DNA of 64,000 nt from Caballeronia arvi (GCF_001544695.2 NZ_FCOM02000024.1:43478-107477); one strand, 5' to 3'. Counted from the first letter of the stretch, positions 14,057 to 22,723 are shown. Translations and numbers: made by a program. Notes: generated by a model from the sequence alone, not told the origin.

Positions 14057-15643
14057 ATGCCGGATATCGCATTTCCTCAGCAAGGCGGCGTCAGTGAACG
14101 CGCCCGCCGCACCAGCCTCTTCGTCTTCTTTCTCATTCTCATCGGCGGCGCCGGTTATGTCGGGCTTCATCTCGCGTCCGATCTCGAATCCGTACGGCTG
14201 AGTTCAGCACTCCCTTATTTCCTGCTCGGCGTCGCGCTGCTGATCGCGCTCGGATTCGAGTTCGTCAACGGCTTTCACGACACCGCGAACGCGGTCGCGA
14301 CCGTCATCTATACGCACTCGCTCACGCCGAATCTCGCGGTGGTCTGGTCGGGGACGTGGAACTTCATCGGCGTGCTGGTTTCGAGCGGCGCCGTCGCGTT
14401 CGGCATCCTGCAACTGCTTCCCGTCGAGCTGATTCTGCAGGTCGGAAGCAGCGCGGGCTTCGCGATGGTCTTCGCACTGCTCATCGCCGCGATCATCTGG
14501 AATCTCGCGACGTGGTATTTCGGCTTGCCGTCGTCGAGCTCGCATACGCTGATCGGCTCGATCATCGGCGTGGGACTGATGAATCAACTGCTGCGCGGGC
14601 CGAACGGCACGAGTGGCGTCGACTGGTCGCAGGCGGCGGGCGTCGGCAAGTCGCTGCTGTTCTCGCCGATCATCGGCTTCATCTGCGCGGGATTGCTACT
14701 GCTGTTGCTGAAGGCACTCGTGCGCGTGCCCGCGCTTTACAAGGAGCCGAAAAAGAATCATCCGCCGCCGTTCTGGATCCGCGCGCTGCTCATCCTCACC
14801 TGCACGGGCGTGTCATTTGCGCACGGCTCGAACGACGGGCAAAAGGGCATGGGCCTCATCATGCTGATCCTGATCGGCACGGTGCCGACGGCTTACGCGC
14901 TCAACAAGGCCGTGAGTCCGGCCGAGACGCAGAGCTTCGTGGCCGTGGCGCACGATGCCTCCGCGACCTTCGCGAAGTACATCAATAACGCGCCGCCTTC
15001 CTCCGATGCGCGCGAGGACGTGCAATCCTACGTGCGCACCCGTCAGCTTGCGCCCGCGACCTTGCCGGCGGTGAAGCAACTGACCGACGTCATCGCGAAT
15101 CAGGTCAGCGCGTCGGGATCGCTTGCGGCTGTGCCACAGAACATGATCGACAACGTGCGCAACAACATGTACCTCGTGTCCGAGGCGATCCGCCTGATGG
15201 AGAAGGCAAACACGCCCGGGTTCACGCCCACGGACCGCGCGGTGATCGACAACTACAGGAAGCAGCTCGATCACGCGACGAAGTTCATTCCGACGTGGGT
15301 GAAGGTGGCGGTGGCGATCGCGCTCGGGCTCGGCACGATGGTCGGCTGGAAGCGCATCGTCGTGACCGTCGGTGAGAAGATCGGCAAGCAGCATCTCACG
15401 TACGGGCAGGGCGCTTCGGCGGAACTGGTCGCGATGCTGACCATCGGCGCCGCCGATGCCTACGGCCTGCCGGTCTCGACGACGCACGTGCTGTCTTCGG
15501 GCGTCGCCGGGACGATGGCGGCCAACGGTTCGGGGCTGCAATGGAACACCGTGCGCAGCCTCGTACTCGCGTGGGTGCTGACGCTGCCCGCGTCGATCGC
15601 TCTGGCCGCCGGGCTCTACTGGCTCTTCAGAGGCCTCTTCTGA
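14057..15643 (+). CDS. PiT-family inorganic phosphate transporter
   Basis: PiT proteins carry phosphate, usually as a metal-phosphate complex with protons, across the inner membrane with low affinity. The 528-residue product has both halves of the PHO-4 signature: FEFVNGFHDTANAVATVIY near residue 70 and SFAHGSNDGQKGMGLIM near 255. About ten to twelve hydrophobic segments flank a soluble loop (about 285-415). GAGG-like spacing (GAGG, five bases, ATG) supports the start. It ends 11 bases from a convergent gene. The nearby CHAD, phytase-like and GDPD genes make a phosphorus-linked neighbourhood. Confidence 0.95.
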   Translation: MPDIAFPQQGGVSERARRTSLFVFFLILIGGAGYVGLHLASDLESVRLSSALPYFLLGVALLIALGFEFVNGFHDTANAVATVIYTHSLTPNLAVVWSGTWNFIGVLVSSGAVAFGILQLLPVELILQVGSSAGFAMVFALLIAAIIWNLATWYFGLPSSSSHTLIGSIIGVGLMNQLLRGPNGTSGVDWSQAAGVGKSLLFSPIIGFICAGLLLLLLKALVRVPALYKEPKKNHPPPFWIRALLILTCTGVSFAHGSNDGQKGMGLIMLILIGTVPTAYALNKAVSPAETQSFVAVAHDASATFAKYINNAPPSSDAREDVQSYVRTRQLAPATLPAVKQLTDVIANQVSASGSLAAVPQNMIDNVRNNMYLVSEAIRLMEKANTPGFTPTDRAVIDNYRKQLDHATKFIPTWVKVAVAIALGLGTMVGWKRIVVTVGEKIGKQHLTYGQGASAELVAMLTIGAADAYGLPVSTTHVLSSGVAGTMAANGSGLQWNTVRSLVLAWVLTLPASIALAAGLYWLFRGLF

Positions 15644-15654
15644 ACCCGTGATGC

Positions 15655-16158
15655 TCAGGCATTCGCCGGGCGGCCGGTCTTGACCGTTTCCAGCGCCTTG
15701 ATCGCTTCGACGAGGCGTTTTTCCGTGGCGGCGTCGAGCATTGCGAGCGCCGCGCGAAGCAGTTCGCTCTTCTTCACGCGCACGCCGTTTTTCTGGCACT
15801 TTTCCTTCAGCGAGGCGATCTTCGCGTAGTCCGACTTGGGCATCGTGAAGCTGTCGCGCATGACCTTTTCCTTCTTCGCGCGTTTGGCTTTCGGCTCGGA
15901 TTTCGGCTGGCTCGCGACGGCCTGTTTCGTGGCCGCAGTTTCTGCCGCGGGTGCTTTCACGGCTTGCTTTTTCGCGCTCTTCGGCGTGACGGCGGGGGCG
16001 GCTGCTTTCGTCCTGGTCCTCGGCGTCGCTGCCGCTTTTGTTTGCGTCTTCTTGCTGGCCTTGGCGTCGGGCTTGGCGTTCGCTGCGGCCTTGTCGGCGG
16101 CGCCCTTCGGGAAATGGAACGCCTTCTTGGTCGGCGCCTTGACTTGCGGTGTGCTCAT
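15655..16158 (-). CDS. Histone H1-like Lys/Ala-rich tail joined to a putative DNA-binding domain
   Basis: The 167-residue product has two parts. Residues 1-97 are low-complexity and rich in Lys, Ala, Pro and Thr, with KAAAPA-type repeats like the tail of eukaryotic H1 or bacterial AlgP/BpH proteins. Residues about 98-167 (VMRDSFTMPKSDYAKIASL, then VRVKKSELLRAALAML) look like a ribbon-helix-helix or similar short DNA-binding fold. A strong AAGGAG precedes the ATG. I infer a nucleoid-associated protein. The family seems common in Burkholderiaceae but I know of no assigned function. It converges on the PiT gene. Confidence 0.75.
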   Translation of the reverse strand: MSTPQVKAPTKKAFHFPKGAADKAAANAKPDAKASKKTQTKAAATPRTRTKAAAPAVTPKSAKKQAVKAPAAETAATKQAVASQPKSEPKAKRAKKEKVMRDSFTMPKSDYAKIASLKEKCQKNGVRVKKSELLRAALAMLDAATEKRLVEAIKALETVKTGRPANA

Positions 16159-16285
16159 CCGTTTTCTCCTTGTCGTGTGTGGAGAAAACAGTATATACGG
16201 TTTATGGACGCGCCAAAGCCGATGGCGCGCTCCGAAACGCTTTTCACTTCAACGGGATAGACGCGTAGCCGTCGAGTTATCTACA

Positions 16286-16314
16286 CGCTTGTCCACCGAA
16301 ACTGTGGACAAGCG
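16286..16314 (-). terminator. Perfect hairpin after the phytase-like gene
   Basis: CGCTTGTCCAC and its complement pair over 11 bases around a seven-base loop, 16 bases beyond the stop at 16330. There is no T-run, so it could be a weak or factor-assisted terminator, or an mRNA-stabilising hairpin. Confidence 0.45.
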
Positions 16315-16329
16315 CGTGAGATGGCCGCG

Positions 16330-17817
16330 TTATTGGCCGTGACCGTGTCCATGATCGTCGTGGTCATCGTGATCGTCCCGGTCGAAACGGCATGCTTTGC
16401 CATCGCGCCCGTTCGCGCCCGGCAGACGTTGCGCGACATAGCCCGGCAAGTCGGCGGGATCGATCGCGAACACGAAGAACCTGTTCGGATTGTCGATGCC
16501 GTCCGGGTGATTCGTGTCCTTCACGGTGCCGAGAAAGTCGTTGTCGTTCGCGATGAACAACGTGTGCCTGAGCTTGCCGCCGACGCGCACATCCGGACCG
16601 AACGCGAGACTCTCGATCTTCGCGGGGATGTCGGTGGCTTTGAAGCCGTAAGCCGTCAGCGCCTTCACGACGTCGAGAAATAAGGTCTTCTTGATCGCGT
16701 AGGGCGCGAGGCCGCTTTCGCCGCTCGTCTGACTCACGTCCTGTGCGTCCGCGATATCCACGTGATAGACCTGCTTGAACTTCGCCGTCGAGTCGTCGCC
16801 GAGACCTTTGCCGTCGCGCTCGTCGAGCAGAAACTCGTGGTCGTTCACGGCGACGATATCGCTGATCGTCGGATAGTTCGGTTTGTCGGCGGTGCCGAGA
16901 TTGGTGAGCGGATACGCGAATTGCGCCGTCTTGCCGGTGCGCACGTCGATGCGCAAGATGCGCGTGTATGCGCCGTTCGTGCCGCCGTCCTGGATCAGCG
17001 GGCTCTGCATCACGCCGAAGAGCGTGTCGCCGTCCGGCGAGATCGCGAGGCCTTCCATGCCCTTGTTCGCGACGCGGCCCGACGTGTTCTCGCTGATTTC
17101 GTCGTTGCCGACCGGCGAGAGCGTCGTCACCGCAAACGACGCCGGCACGCGATACGCCGCGATGCGCTCGCCCGTGCGCCGGTCGAATCGATAGACGTAG
17201 GGACCATACTCATCGGAGATGAAGACGCTCGCGCCGTCGCGCGCCACGCGGATGCTCTCCGGATCGAAGCGCGCATCCAGCGGAAAGCTCGAGGGCCGCG
17301 CCGGCGCGAAGTTGTCCGAACGGCCCATGAAGTAATGCGTGTGATTCGTCGCGTTGAGCGCGGGCGCGCCGTTGCCGACGCCATATGCCGCGCCGTCGCC
17401 GTAGACGAGCGGCTCGCGCGCATGCAGGAGCGTCGTGTCGACGAGCTTCGGATTCAGCGTGTAGGGCAGCGCGTCGCCTTTGCCGCCCGCTTCGAGACGC
17501 AGGATCAGCGTCTGAAAGCGATTGATGTACGACGCGGTGTCGTCGATGGCCTTTTTGTAAGCGATCGCGTTCGGGCCGCGGTCGGGCGTCGCGAGGAAGG
17601 TGTCGCAGCCGGCGTAAGCGAGGCCGGAGCCGAGACCGCCGAGCAGATTGCCCGGCGCGCCGTTTTCGAGCGGCGCGGCCGTCGCTTTCGAGCGATCGGC
17701 GCCGTTGCCGCTCAACTGGCCGATCGCGATCAGATCGACGCTCGCCCACGCAGACGAGCATGCGACGGTCAACGCGGACAACGCAAACGACAAGGCACAG
17801 GCACGAGCGCGAATCAT
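16330..17817 (-). CDS. Secreted phytase-like / esterase-like protein
   Basis: The 495-residue product has a Sec signal peptide (ALSFALSALTVACSSAWA, cleavage near 25) and the 'esterase-like activity of phytase' beta-propeller domain over most of the rest. Recognisable parts include DARFDPESIRVARDGASVFISDEYGP in part, NKGMEGLAISPDGDTLFGVMQSPL in part, and FLLDERDGKGLGDDS. The acidic ED residues in these loops would bind calcium. The protein ends in a metal-binding-like tail of Asp and His (about 480-495). It begins 48 bases after the GDPD stop, with AAGGAGA before the ATG, so the two are probably one operon that handles organic phosphorus. Substrate is unproven. Confidence 0.85.
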   Translation of the reverse strand: MIRARACALSFALSALTVACSSAWASVDLIAIGQLSGNGADRSKATAAPLENGAPGNLLGGLGSGLAYAGCDTFLATPDRGPNAIAYKKAIDDTASYINRFQTLILRLEAGGKGDALPYTLNPKLVDTTLLHAREPLVYGDGAAYGVGNGAPALNATNHTHYFMGRSDNFAPARPSSFPLDARFDPESIRVARDGASVFISDEYGPYVYRFDRRTGERIAAYRVPASFAVTTLSPVGNDEISENTSGRVANKGMEGLAISPDGDTLFGVMQSPLIQDGGTNGAYTRILRIDVRTGKTAQFAYPLTNLGTADKPNYPTISDIVAVNDHEFLLDERDGKGLGDDSTAKFKQVYHVDIADAQDVSQTSGESGLAPYAIKKTLFLDVVKALTAYGFKATDIPAKIESLAFGPDVRVGGKLRHTLFIANDNDFLGTVKDTNHPDGIDNPNRFFVFAIDPADLPGYVAQRLPGANGRDGKACRFDRDDHDDHDDHGHGHGQ

Positions 17818-17865
17818 GAACGTCTCCTTTCGTTGATGGAGCGAAGCGTTTGCAGCCAGCGGGTT

Positions 17866-19281
17866 CTAGCGGCCGAGTTCTTTCAGATACGCCGTGCGGG
17901 CTGCGAAGCCGGTGTTGGCGAAATCCGTGAACACGCCATCGACGCCCAGCCGGAAGAATTTCAGGTATTCGGCGTTCGGATCGTTGTTGTAGTCCGCGGC
18001 GAGATATTTCTTCTCGTTGCGGAACGTGAAGACGTGCACGAAGAGGCCGGCCTTGTGCGCGTCGCTGATGACGTTCGTCGGCGATTGTGTCGTCGCTTGC
18101 GCAGTCGAGCCGGTGAAGGGCGTGCCGTCGGGATTGGTCGCGGGAAAGGGCGACATTTTGAGCGGCACGATCTGCGGTTTCCACGGGCCGATGCCGTCCG
18201 CGTAGGTCTTGATCTGTGCGAGGCCGGCGGGCGTGAGCATCGCGTCGAACCAGCGTGGATCGCCGGCGACGGTCCAGTCGAACGGACGGCTGTCGGTGAT
18301 TTCGTTGTAGATGACGGCGCCCGTGCGGTAATCGACGTCGTACCCGTCGATCAGTTGCACGACCTTCGTCTTCAGGCCGTGCGCGCGCATGTACTGAAGA
18401 CTGCCCGGCTCGAAGCTCTGCACGAACACCGCCGCGTCGCGGCTGTTCAGGCCGTTGTCGTCGAGGATCTTGATGAGCGCGTCTTCGAGCGGATGACTGC
18501 CCGCGGCCCCGCAGCCGTTCGCGATCGCCTGCGCATTGTTCCAGGTCGGGTTCTTCGTCTCCGGATAGACGGCGATCGAGCGCCCGGTCGCCGCGGTCTT
18601 CGCCTTGGCTATATCGATGATTTGCTGGAACGTGAGAATCGGATATTTGCCGTTGAACTCGGTGGGGCGTTCATTCGCGGCGTCGTAGGTCGTGCCGCCC
18701 AGCAGCGCGCCGAGTTCGGCGGCGGTGAAGTCCGTGATCGACCAGTCGCCCGTGTGATCCTCGCCATCGACGATCAGCGATTTCAGCGCCGACTTCGGGT
18801 CATTCGGATTCGTCAGATCCGTCAGATATTGCGACGGGCCGGTCTCGGGCGTCGTCGTCCAGCTCACGTTCACGAGCACGCCGGGCACCGTGCGTTTTCT
18901 CGCTTCGACCGAAGCGTTGGTCTTCGCGACATCGGCGACATTGGTGTTATCGGAGAGCCACGGGTTGTGCCGCGCGACGAGCACGCAATCCTTCGACAGA
19001 TGCAGGTCTTCTTCGAGCGCGTCCGCGCCGCTGTCGGCGGCGAGTTCGTAGGACGGTTGCGTTTCCTCGGGGCGCAGGCCCGGCAATCCGCGATGACCGA
19101 CCACGAGCGGCTGCTTGCCGTCGAGTGTGGCGTACGCGGTGGGCGTGGCCGTCGCGGGCGGCGCGGATGCCGACGTGTTGTTGTCGTTGCCGTCGCCGTG
19201 ACAGGCGGTGAGCGGAAAAGATAAGACAAGTGCGGCGCATGCCGCGATGGAGTGCTTACGATGCTGTCGTGCACGCTTCAT
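17866..19281 (-). CDS. Glycerophosphodiester phosphodiesterase lipoprotein (GlpQ-like)
   Basis: This enzyme hydrolyses glycerophosphodiesters to glycerol-3-phosphate and an alcohol. From the ATG at 19281 it has 471 residues. The signal peptide ends in a lipobox-like LSFPLTAC, so it is likely lipid-anchored. The GDPD catalytic residues are visible: VGHRGLPGLRPEET (His, Arg, Glu), DALEEDLHL and VARHNPWL. The C-terminal DGVFTDFANTG closes the TIM barrel. The length is greater than E. coli GlpQ (358) because of insertions. A Pho-box candidate lies 51-68 bases upstream, and the phytase-like gene follows. Confidence 0.93.
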   Translation of the reverse strand: MKRARQHRKHSIAACAALVLSFPLTACHGDGNDNNTSASAPPATATPTAYATLDGKQPLVVGHRGLPGLRPEETQPSYELAADSGADALEEDLHLSKDCVLVARHNPWLSDNTNVADVAKTNASVEARKRTVPGVLVNVSWTTTPETGPSQYLTDLTNPNDPKSALKSLIVDGEDHTGDWSITDFTAAELGALLGGTTYDAANERPTEFNGKYPILTFQQIIDIAKAKTAATGRSIAVYPETKNPTWNNAQAIANGCGAAGSHPLEDALIKILDDNGLNSRDAAVFVQSFEPGSLQYMRAHGLKTKVVQLIDGYDVDYRTGAVIYNEITDSRPFDWTVAGDPRWFDAMLTPAGLAQIKTYADGIGPWKPQIVPLKMSPFPATNPDGTPFTGSTAQATTQSPTNVISDAHKAGLFVHVFTFRNEKKYLAADYNNDPNAEYLKFFRLGVDGVFTDFANTGFAARTAYLKELGR

Positions 19282-19331
19282 TTCGCTTCCCGTCCCCTTT
19301 GATTTGTCCCGCGCATTATTACGAACGGTGG

Positions 19332-19349
19332 GTGACGTCTGTATGACTA
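19332..19349 (-). promoter_or_regulatory. Pho-box candidate upstream of the GDPD gene
   Basis: Minus-strand TAGTCATACAGACGTCAC has two GTCA half-sites with an 11-base period, as in the PhoB consensus of two TGTCA repeats. Twelve of 18 positions match the consensus by hand. It lies 51-68 bases upstream of the GDPD start. PhoB activation under phosphate limitation is inferred. Confidence 0.55.
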
Positions 19350-19447
19350 AGGAAGCAACCACTTACCTATTCGAGGCGGCTATCGGGCGCTTCAAAGAAA
19401 ACGCCGGCACGCGGCCGGCGTCGTTCGACCTTGGTGCGTCGAGGTAT

Positions 19448-19723
19448 TTATTGCTTTATCGCCCCGGACGATTGCGATCCTTGCGACTGATTCGGCGACA
19501 TCCCTTGCTCGCGCTTCTGCATCAGCGTTCCGCTGTCCGAGGTGCCGGGCTGCACGCCGCCTTGCGACGAGTCGCCGGTACGCGGGCTCGGCATCGGCTC
19601 GTTCTTGCCCGGTTGCATCTGCTGCTGGCGCTGCATCATCTGATCGCGCGACATTTCCTGCGAAAGCGCGGCTGTGCTGGCGAGCGCGAGGAGCGCGCCA
19701 GCGATTACGGTGGTGGTTCTCAT
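19448..19723 (-). CDS. Small secreted Gln/Met-rich protein
   Basis: From the ATG at 19723, preceded by AAGGAGA, the product has 91 residues. It has a clear signal peptide (TVIAGALLALASTAALS). The mature chain is polar and disordered in appearance, with MSRDQMMQRQQQMQPGKNEP and many Ser, Gly and Gln. There is no cysteine. I recognise no family. Such Gln/Met-rich periplasmic peptides have been linked to copper or general stress in other bacteria, but nothing here proves that. Confidence 0.65.
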   Translation of the reverse strand: MRTTTVIAGALLALASTAALSQEMSRDQMMQRQQQMQPGKNEPMPSPRTGDSSQGGVQPGTSDSGTLMQKREQGMSPNQSQGSQSSGAIKQ

Positions 19724-19959
19724 GATCGTCTCCTTGAGTCCGGCGGCAGTCAGCCGCATGCAGCGTTATCAGCATCGAGCGTGCCGCATCGAGGTCGCAT
19801 AAGACTGTGCTTATTTATTTCTGAAAGCGCTCTAAAGAGTCCGAATACGGATAGCATATTCGGTAGGCGACAAGAGCGCGGGTCCATTACAATTCGCGAT
19901 CCAAACGATCTCGAATTGCCAGAATCCGTCTCAATCGACTGAACGCCACGGAGTATCTC

Positions 19960-20511
19960 ATGTCGATCACACTGAACGATTTACTTGAATGGCGCGATCG
20001 CCTGCCCGATGCGTCGGGTGAGGAAGCGCATATGGTGAATGCATTGATCGCGCGCCGCGAAGCAGATTTGCGCTCGCGCATCGCCGATTCGATCGCAATG
20101 GCCAGCCAGCGCGAAAACTGGAAATTGCAACGCTGCGCCGCGATTGCGCGGCGCGTCGAACAAGCGTCGGTCGCGCAACTCGAATTGGTTCACACATTTT
20201 TTCATAATCGGAGTGAGGGACGGCTGGATATCGAAACGCCGGCCGTACTTTCGGAATTCTTCGCGCAAGAGCGCGCTCCGGTTCAAGCGCCTGTCACGGT
20301 GATGGCCGCCGCCGCGCCGCCTTCGCCGGTCGCCCATCTGCACGGGGCAATGGGCAGGCTGGAATCGAGTATTGCCACGACGCCGGGCGTGGCGTGCGGC
20401 ATTCAGGGAATCAGGATCATGCGCATGGTCGCTTTGATGTCGAAAGCGCGTTCCGCGCAGATCGCGAAAATGAGAATGACCGGCGCGCAGGCGTATTATC
20501 GTCACTCTTGA
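19960..20511 (+). CDS. Hypothetical protein, 183 residues
   Basis: An ATG preceded by CGGAG begins a 183-residue soluble protein. The N-terminal half is helical and charged (LNDLLEWRDRLPDASGEEAH and following). The middle has an Ala/Pro-rich segment (about 105-125). The C-terminal half is mostly Ala, Met and Arg. There is no signal peptide and no clear membrane segment. I recognise no domain. Codon use is more mixed than in neighbouring genes. Confidence 0.6.
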   Translation: MSITLNDLLEWRDRLPDASGEEAHMVNALIARREADLRSRIADSIAMASQRENWKLQRCAAIARRVEQASVAQLELVHTFFHNRSEGRLDIETPAVLSEFFAQERAPVQAPVTVMAAAAPPSPVAHLHGAMGRLESSIATTPGVACGIQGIRIMRMVALMSKARSAQIAKMRMTGAQAYYRHS

Positions 20512-20799
20512 GTTCAATCGTTTCGTGCGGCGAGATGCGATTTACGCCGCATGAGTTTTACTTCAACTTCCGGAAAGGCGCTATCGCACCGGTGTTTTAT
20601 CCGCTTCGTTTGAAACACCGAACGTCTCGCCTATACTGAATCAACAGCTTATTCGAACAAGAACGCGTCGGCGCCGTTCGGCATGCAGATTGGCAATCGC
20701 TGCATTCAGGAAATTCGAATAATGCTTGCGGTCCTGTCATTCCGCCGGACTCACTGCATGACGGCTGGTCCCGACGAGGGATTCGGCCAGGGAGCCATC

Positions 20800-21534
20800 G
20801 TGAAAAACCTGCTGAGCAGAAGAGGTAGCTTGCTCGACAATGCACCATCGTTTCTCTTGCGCCAGAAAGCGAACGGTTCTATCCGGGTTGCATTGCCCGA
20901 AATTCCTGAAGACGCACATTCGGACGAAGATGTTCCAAACACCGCGCCCGTCACTCGGGTGACGCCCTTGCGGCCCGCTGCGGTTCCGTCACAGTCGACG
21001 AGCGTTCAGGCCTTGCAAGCCGGCCAGCTTGCCGAGGTCGAATGGCTCGTTCAGCAAGGCTCGCTGTCGACGTTTCGCACGTTTCAGAGTTTCGCCTATC
21101 GCGCGGGTTTGTTGTTCTATCCGCGCGAGCTTGTCTACTACGCCGTGCTGTATCACGAGGATGCGGTGTGGCGCGTGCTCAAGGCCGGCGATATCGACGC
21201 CGCCGAGCCGGCGTTTCGTCATTTCGTCGAGCAGGCAATGCGTCTTGCCGATGCCGACATGCGGCGCGCGCATCTCGAAGCGCACAACGAGCAGTTCACG
21301 CGGCTCATCGAAGAATCGGAGGCGCAGATCGACCGCGTGCGCACCGATCTGCAGCAGGGCAGCACCCATGACCAGCAAGTTGCCCTGAAGCAGCAGGAAG
21401 TCCGCAAGGAACTGGCGCAACTGGAAGGCCGGCGCATCGCCGCGCAGGCGCAGTTGAACAAGCTGCAACGTCAGCTTCATCAATTGAACGCAACGGTCAA
21501 CGACAGCGTGCCGCATCTGCCGTCGCGTCGATGA
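20800..21534 (+). CDS. DUF2968 domain protein
   Basis: The product matches the DUF2968 family, known mainly from Burkholderiaceae and of unknown function. The block FQSFAYRAGLLFYPREL, then VYYAVLYHEDAVWRVLK, is characteristic. It is followed by a long helical coiled coil (about 165-240) rich in Gln, Glu and Arg. I chose the GTG at 20800 because GGGAG lies five bases before it and codon use upstream looks non-coding. Earlier in-frame ATGs at 20683, 20722 and 20758 are alternatives, and would give up to 283 residues. No signal peptide follows the chosen start. Confidence 0.8.
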   Translation: MKNLLSRRGSLLDNAPSFLLRQKANGSIRVALPEIPEDAHSDEDVPNTAPVTRVTPLRPAAVPSQSTSVQALQAGQLAEVEWLVQQGSLSTFRTFQSFAYRAGLLFYPRELVYYAVLYHEDAVWRVLKAGDIDAAEPAFRHFVEQAMRLADADMRRAHLEAHNEQFTRLIEESEAQIDRVRTDLQQGSTHDQQVALKQQEVRKELAQLEGRRIAAQAQLNKLQRQLHQLNATVNDSVPHLPSRR

Positions 21535-21598
21535 CACAGCGAAGCGTTTTGTCCGAAGAAAGCTTCGCTACATCGCGTAAAATCGCCCGTTCGAGCAG

Positions 21599-21823
21599 CT
21601 AGTCGAATCGTTCGGCATACTCTGGGCCGAACTTCGCGATATATGTGCTGAGCCCGCGTCCGGCGCGGGCCAGCCGCTTCATCTCCTCGACGCGCGTGCG
21701 ACCGGGCACGCGATAGTCATACAAGTATGTCCCGCCGCTCACGAAGCGCACCTTGATGCCGTCGCGCAGGATGTCGAATGCTTCGACGCCCGAATTGCCG
21801 GCAAGATTCTCATAGGGTTGCAT
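21599..21823 (-). CDS. KTSC-like small protein
   Basis: From the ATG at 21823 the product has 74 residues. The part from VEAFDILRDGIKVRFVSGGT to LYDYRVPGRTRVEEMKRLA resembles the KTSC fold, which occurs alone or fused to enzymes in RNA-related proteins. The C-terminal segment LSTYIAKFGPEYAERFD is also typical. No ribosome site is obvious, and a GTG 33 bases upstream in frame is an alternative start. Function is unknown. Confidence 0.65.
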   Translation of the reverse strand: MQPYENLAGNSGVEAFDILRDGIKVRFVSGGTYLYDYRVPGRTRVEEMKRLARAGRGLSTYIAKFGPEYAERFD

Positions 21824-21918
21824 GGTGTTTTTCGCCGCGAACGTACGCGATCGCACGCAAACGATTGCGCGTTCGAGGCAGGTCTAAAGTTTCGTCGGCA
21901 GGGACCGTTAAGGGTGTC

Positions 21919-22161
21919 ATGGATAAAGATCAATTCCCGTTCCTCGACTCGGACGACCCGCACTTTCAGCACGCACGCGCGCTGAGCCTCTCGGTCGGTG
22001 CGATTCGCCGCGCACAAGGCAAGTGCAATCCGCACGACTTTCCGGTCGGCTCGCTCGAATGGCACTTCGCCATCGAGGACTTCGCGGGCGACGTCCTGCG
22101 CGCGCTGATGGGCGAGACCGAAGGCGTCGACATGCAGGTCGGAGAGCGTCCGGTCGACTGA
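21919..22161 (+). CDS. Hypothetical 80-residue protein
   Basis: An ATG preceded by AAGGG gives an 80-residue acidic, soluble protein (MDKDQFPFLDSDDPHFQHAR and following). The spacing of aromatic and charged residues looks like a small folded domain. The promoter region lies between it and the divergent KTSC-like gene, 95 bases apart. No family is recognised. Confidence 0.6.
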   Translation: MDKDQFPFLDSDDPHFQHARALSLSVGAIRRAQGKCNPHDFPVGSLEWHFAIEDFAGDVLRALMGETEGVDMQVGERPVD

Positions 22162-22216
22162 TCGCGCGCTCGCGCTACGCCTTCTCTGGCCGCCGTCCGG
22201 CGGTCATTTTCCCGTG

Positions 22217-22723
22217 TTATAGCTTCACGCCGCCCGATTCGGGCGCATCCACGCCACCGGGCGGAATCGCGCCGGTCCGGCTGACGTCGCCCGCGCGATC
22301 ATTCGACCAGTACGGCTCGCGTCCGTAGTGCTGATGCACGGTGCTCGCCCAGACGCGATCCGCCATCGACGGCCACGCGTCCTTGTCGAATCCCGGCGAG
22401 TTGCGCACCTGCTCCGCGGTCGCATCGATCCGAAAACAGCGGTTGTCGGTGTCGAGCGTGAGCGCGCTCCACGGCACGGCGAGCAGCTTGTCGCCGATGC
22501 CGAGAAAGCCGCCGCTCGACAACACTGCATACGCGATACGCCCGGTCGTCACGTCAAGCATGATTTCCTTGAGCGAGCCGACATCGTGCCCGTCGCTGCT
22601 CATCACCGAATTGCCGTCGAGCGTGCTCGCGGCCATCACATCGGGGCCGGGGCCAGCGGCCGTCGCCGCGCCCTTGCCGACGATCTTCGCGCCTTCCGAA
22701 GACGATTCCATCGACTGATCCAT
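22217..22723 (-). CDS. PRC-barrel domain protein
   Basis: From the ATG at 22723, with AAAGGAGCG before it, the product has 168 residues. A PRC-barrel covers about 30-125: TLDGNSVMSSDGHDVGSLKEI, ILDVTTGRIAYAVLSSGG-like strands, and LLAVPWSALTLDTDNRCFRI in part. These barrels act in RNA processing (RimM) and in photosynthetic reaction centres. Stand-alone forms like this are often stress-linked, and their role is not settled. The C-terminal tail is Gly/Pro rich. It is divergent from the RNase H-like gene. Confidence 0.85.
   Translation of the reverse strand: MDQSMESSSEGAKIVGKGAATAAGPGPDVMAASTLDGNSVMSSDGHDVGSLKEIMLDVTTGRIAYAVLSSGGFLGIGDKLLAVPWSALTLDTDNRCFRIDATAEQVRNSPGFDKDAWPSMADRVWASTVHQHYGREPYWSNDRAGDVSRTGAIPPGGVDAPESGGVKL

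Noticed and set aside
16762..19224. An 820-codon plus-strand frame opposite the phytase-like and GDPD genes
   Set aside because: Shadow frame; the opposite strand carries signal peptides and catalytic motifs.
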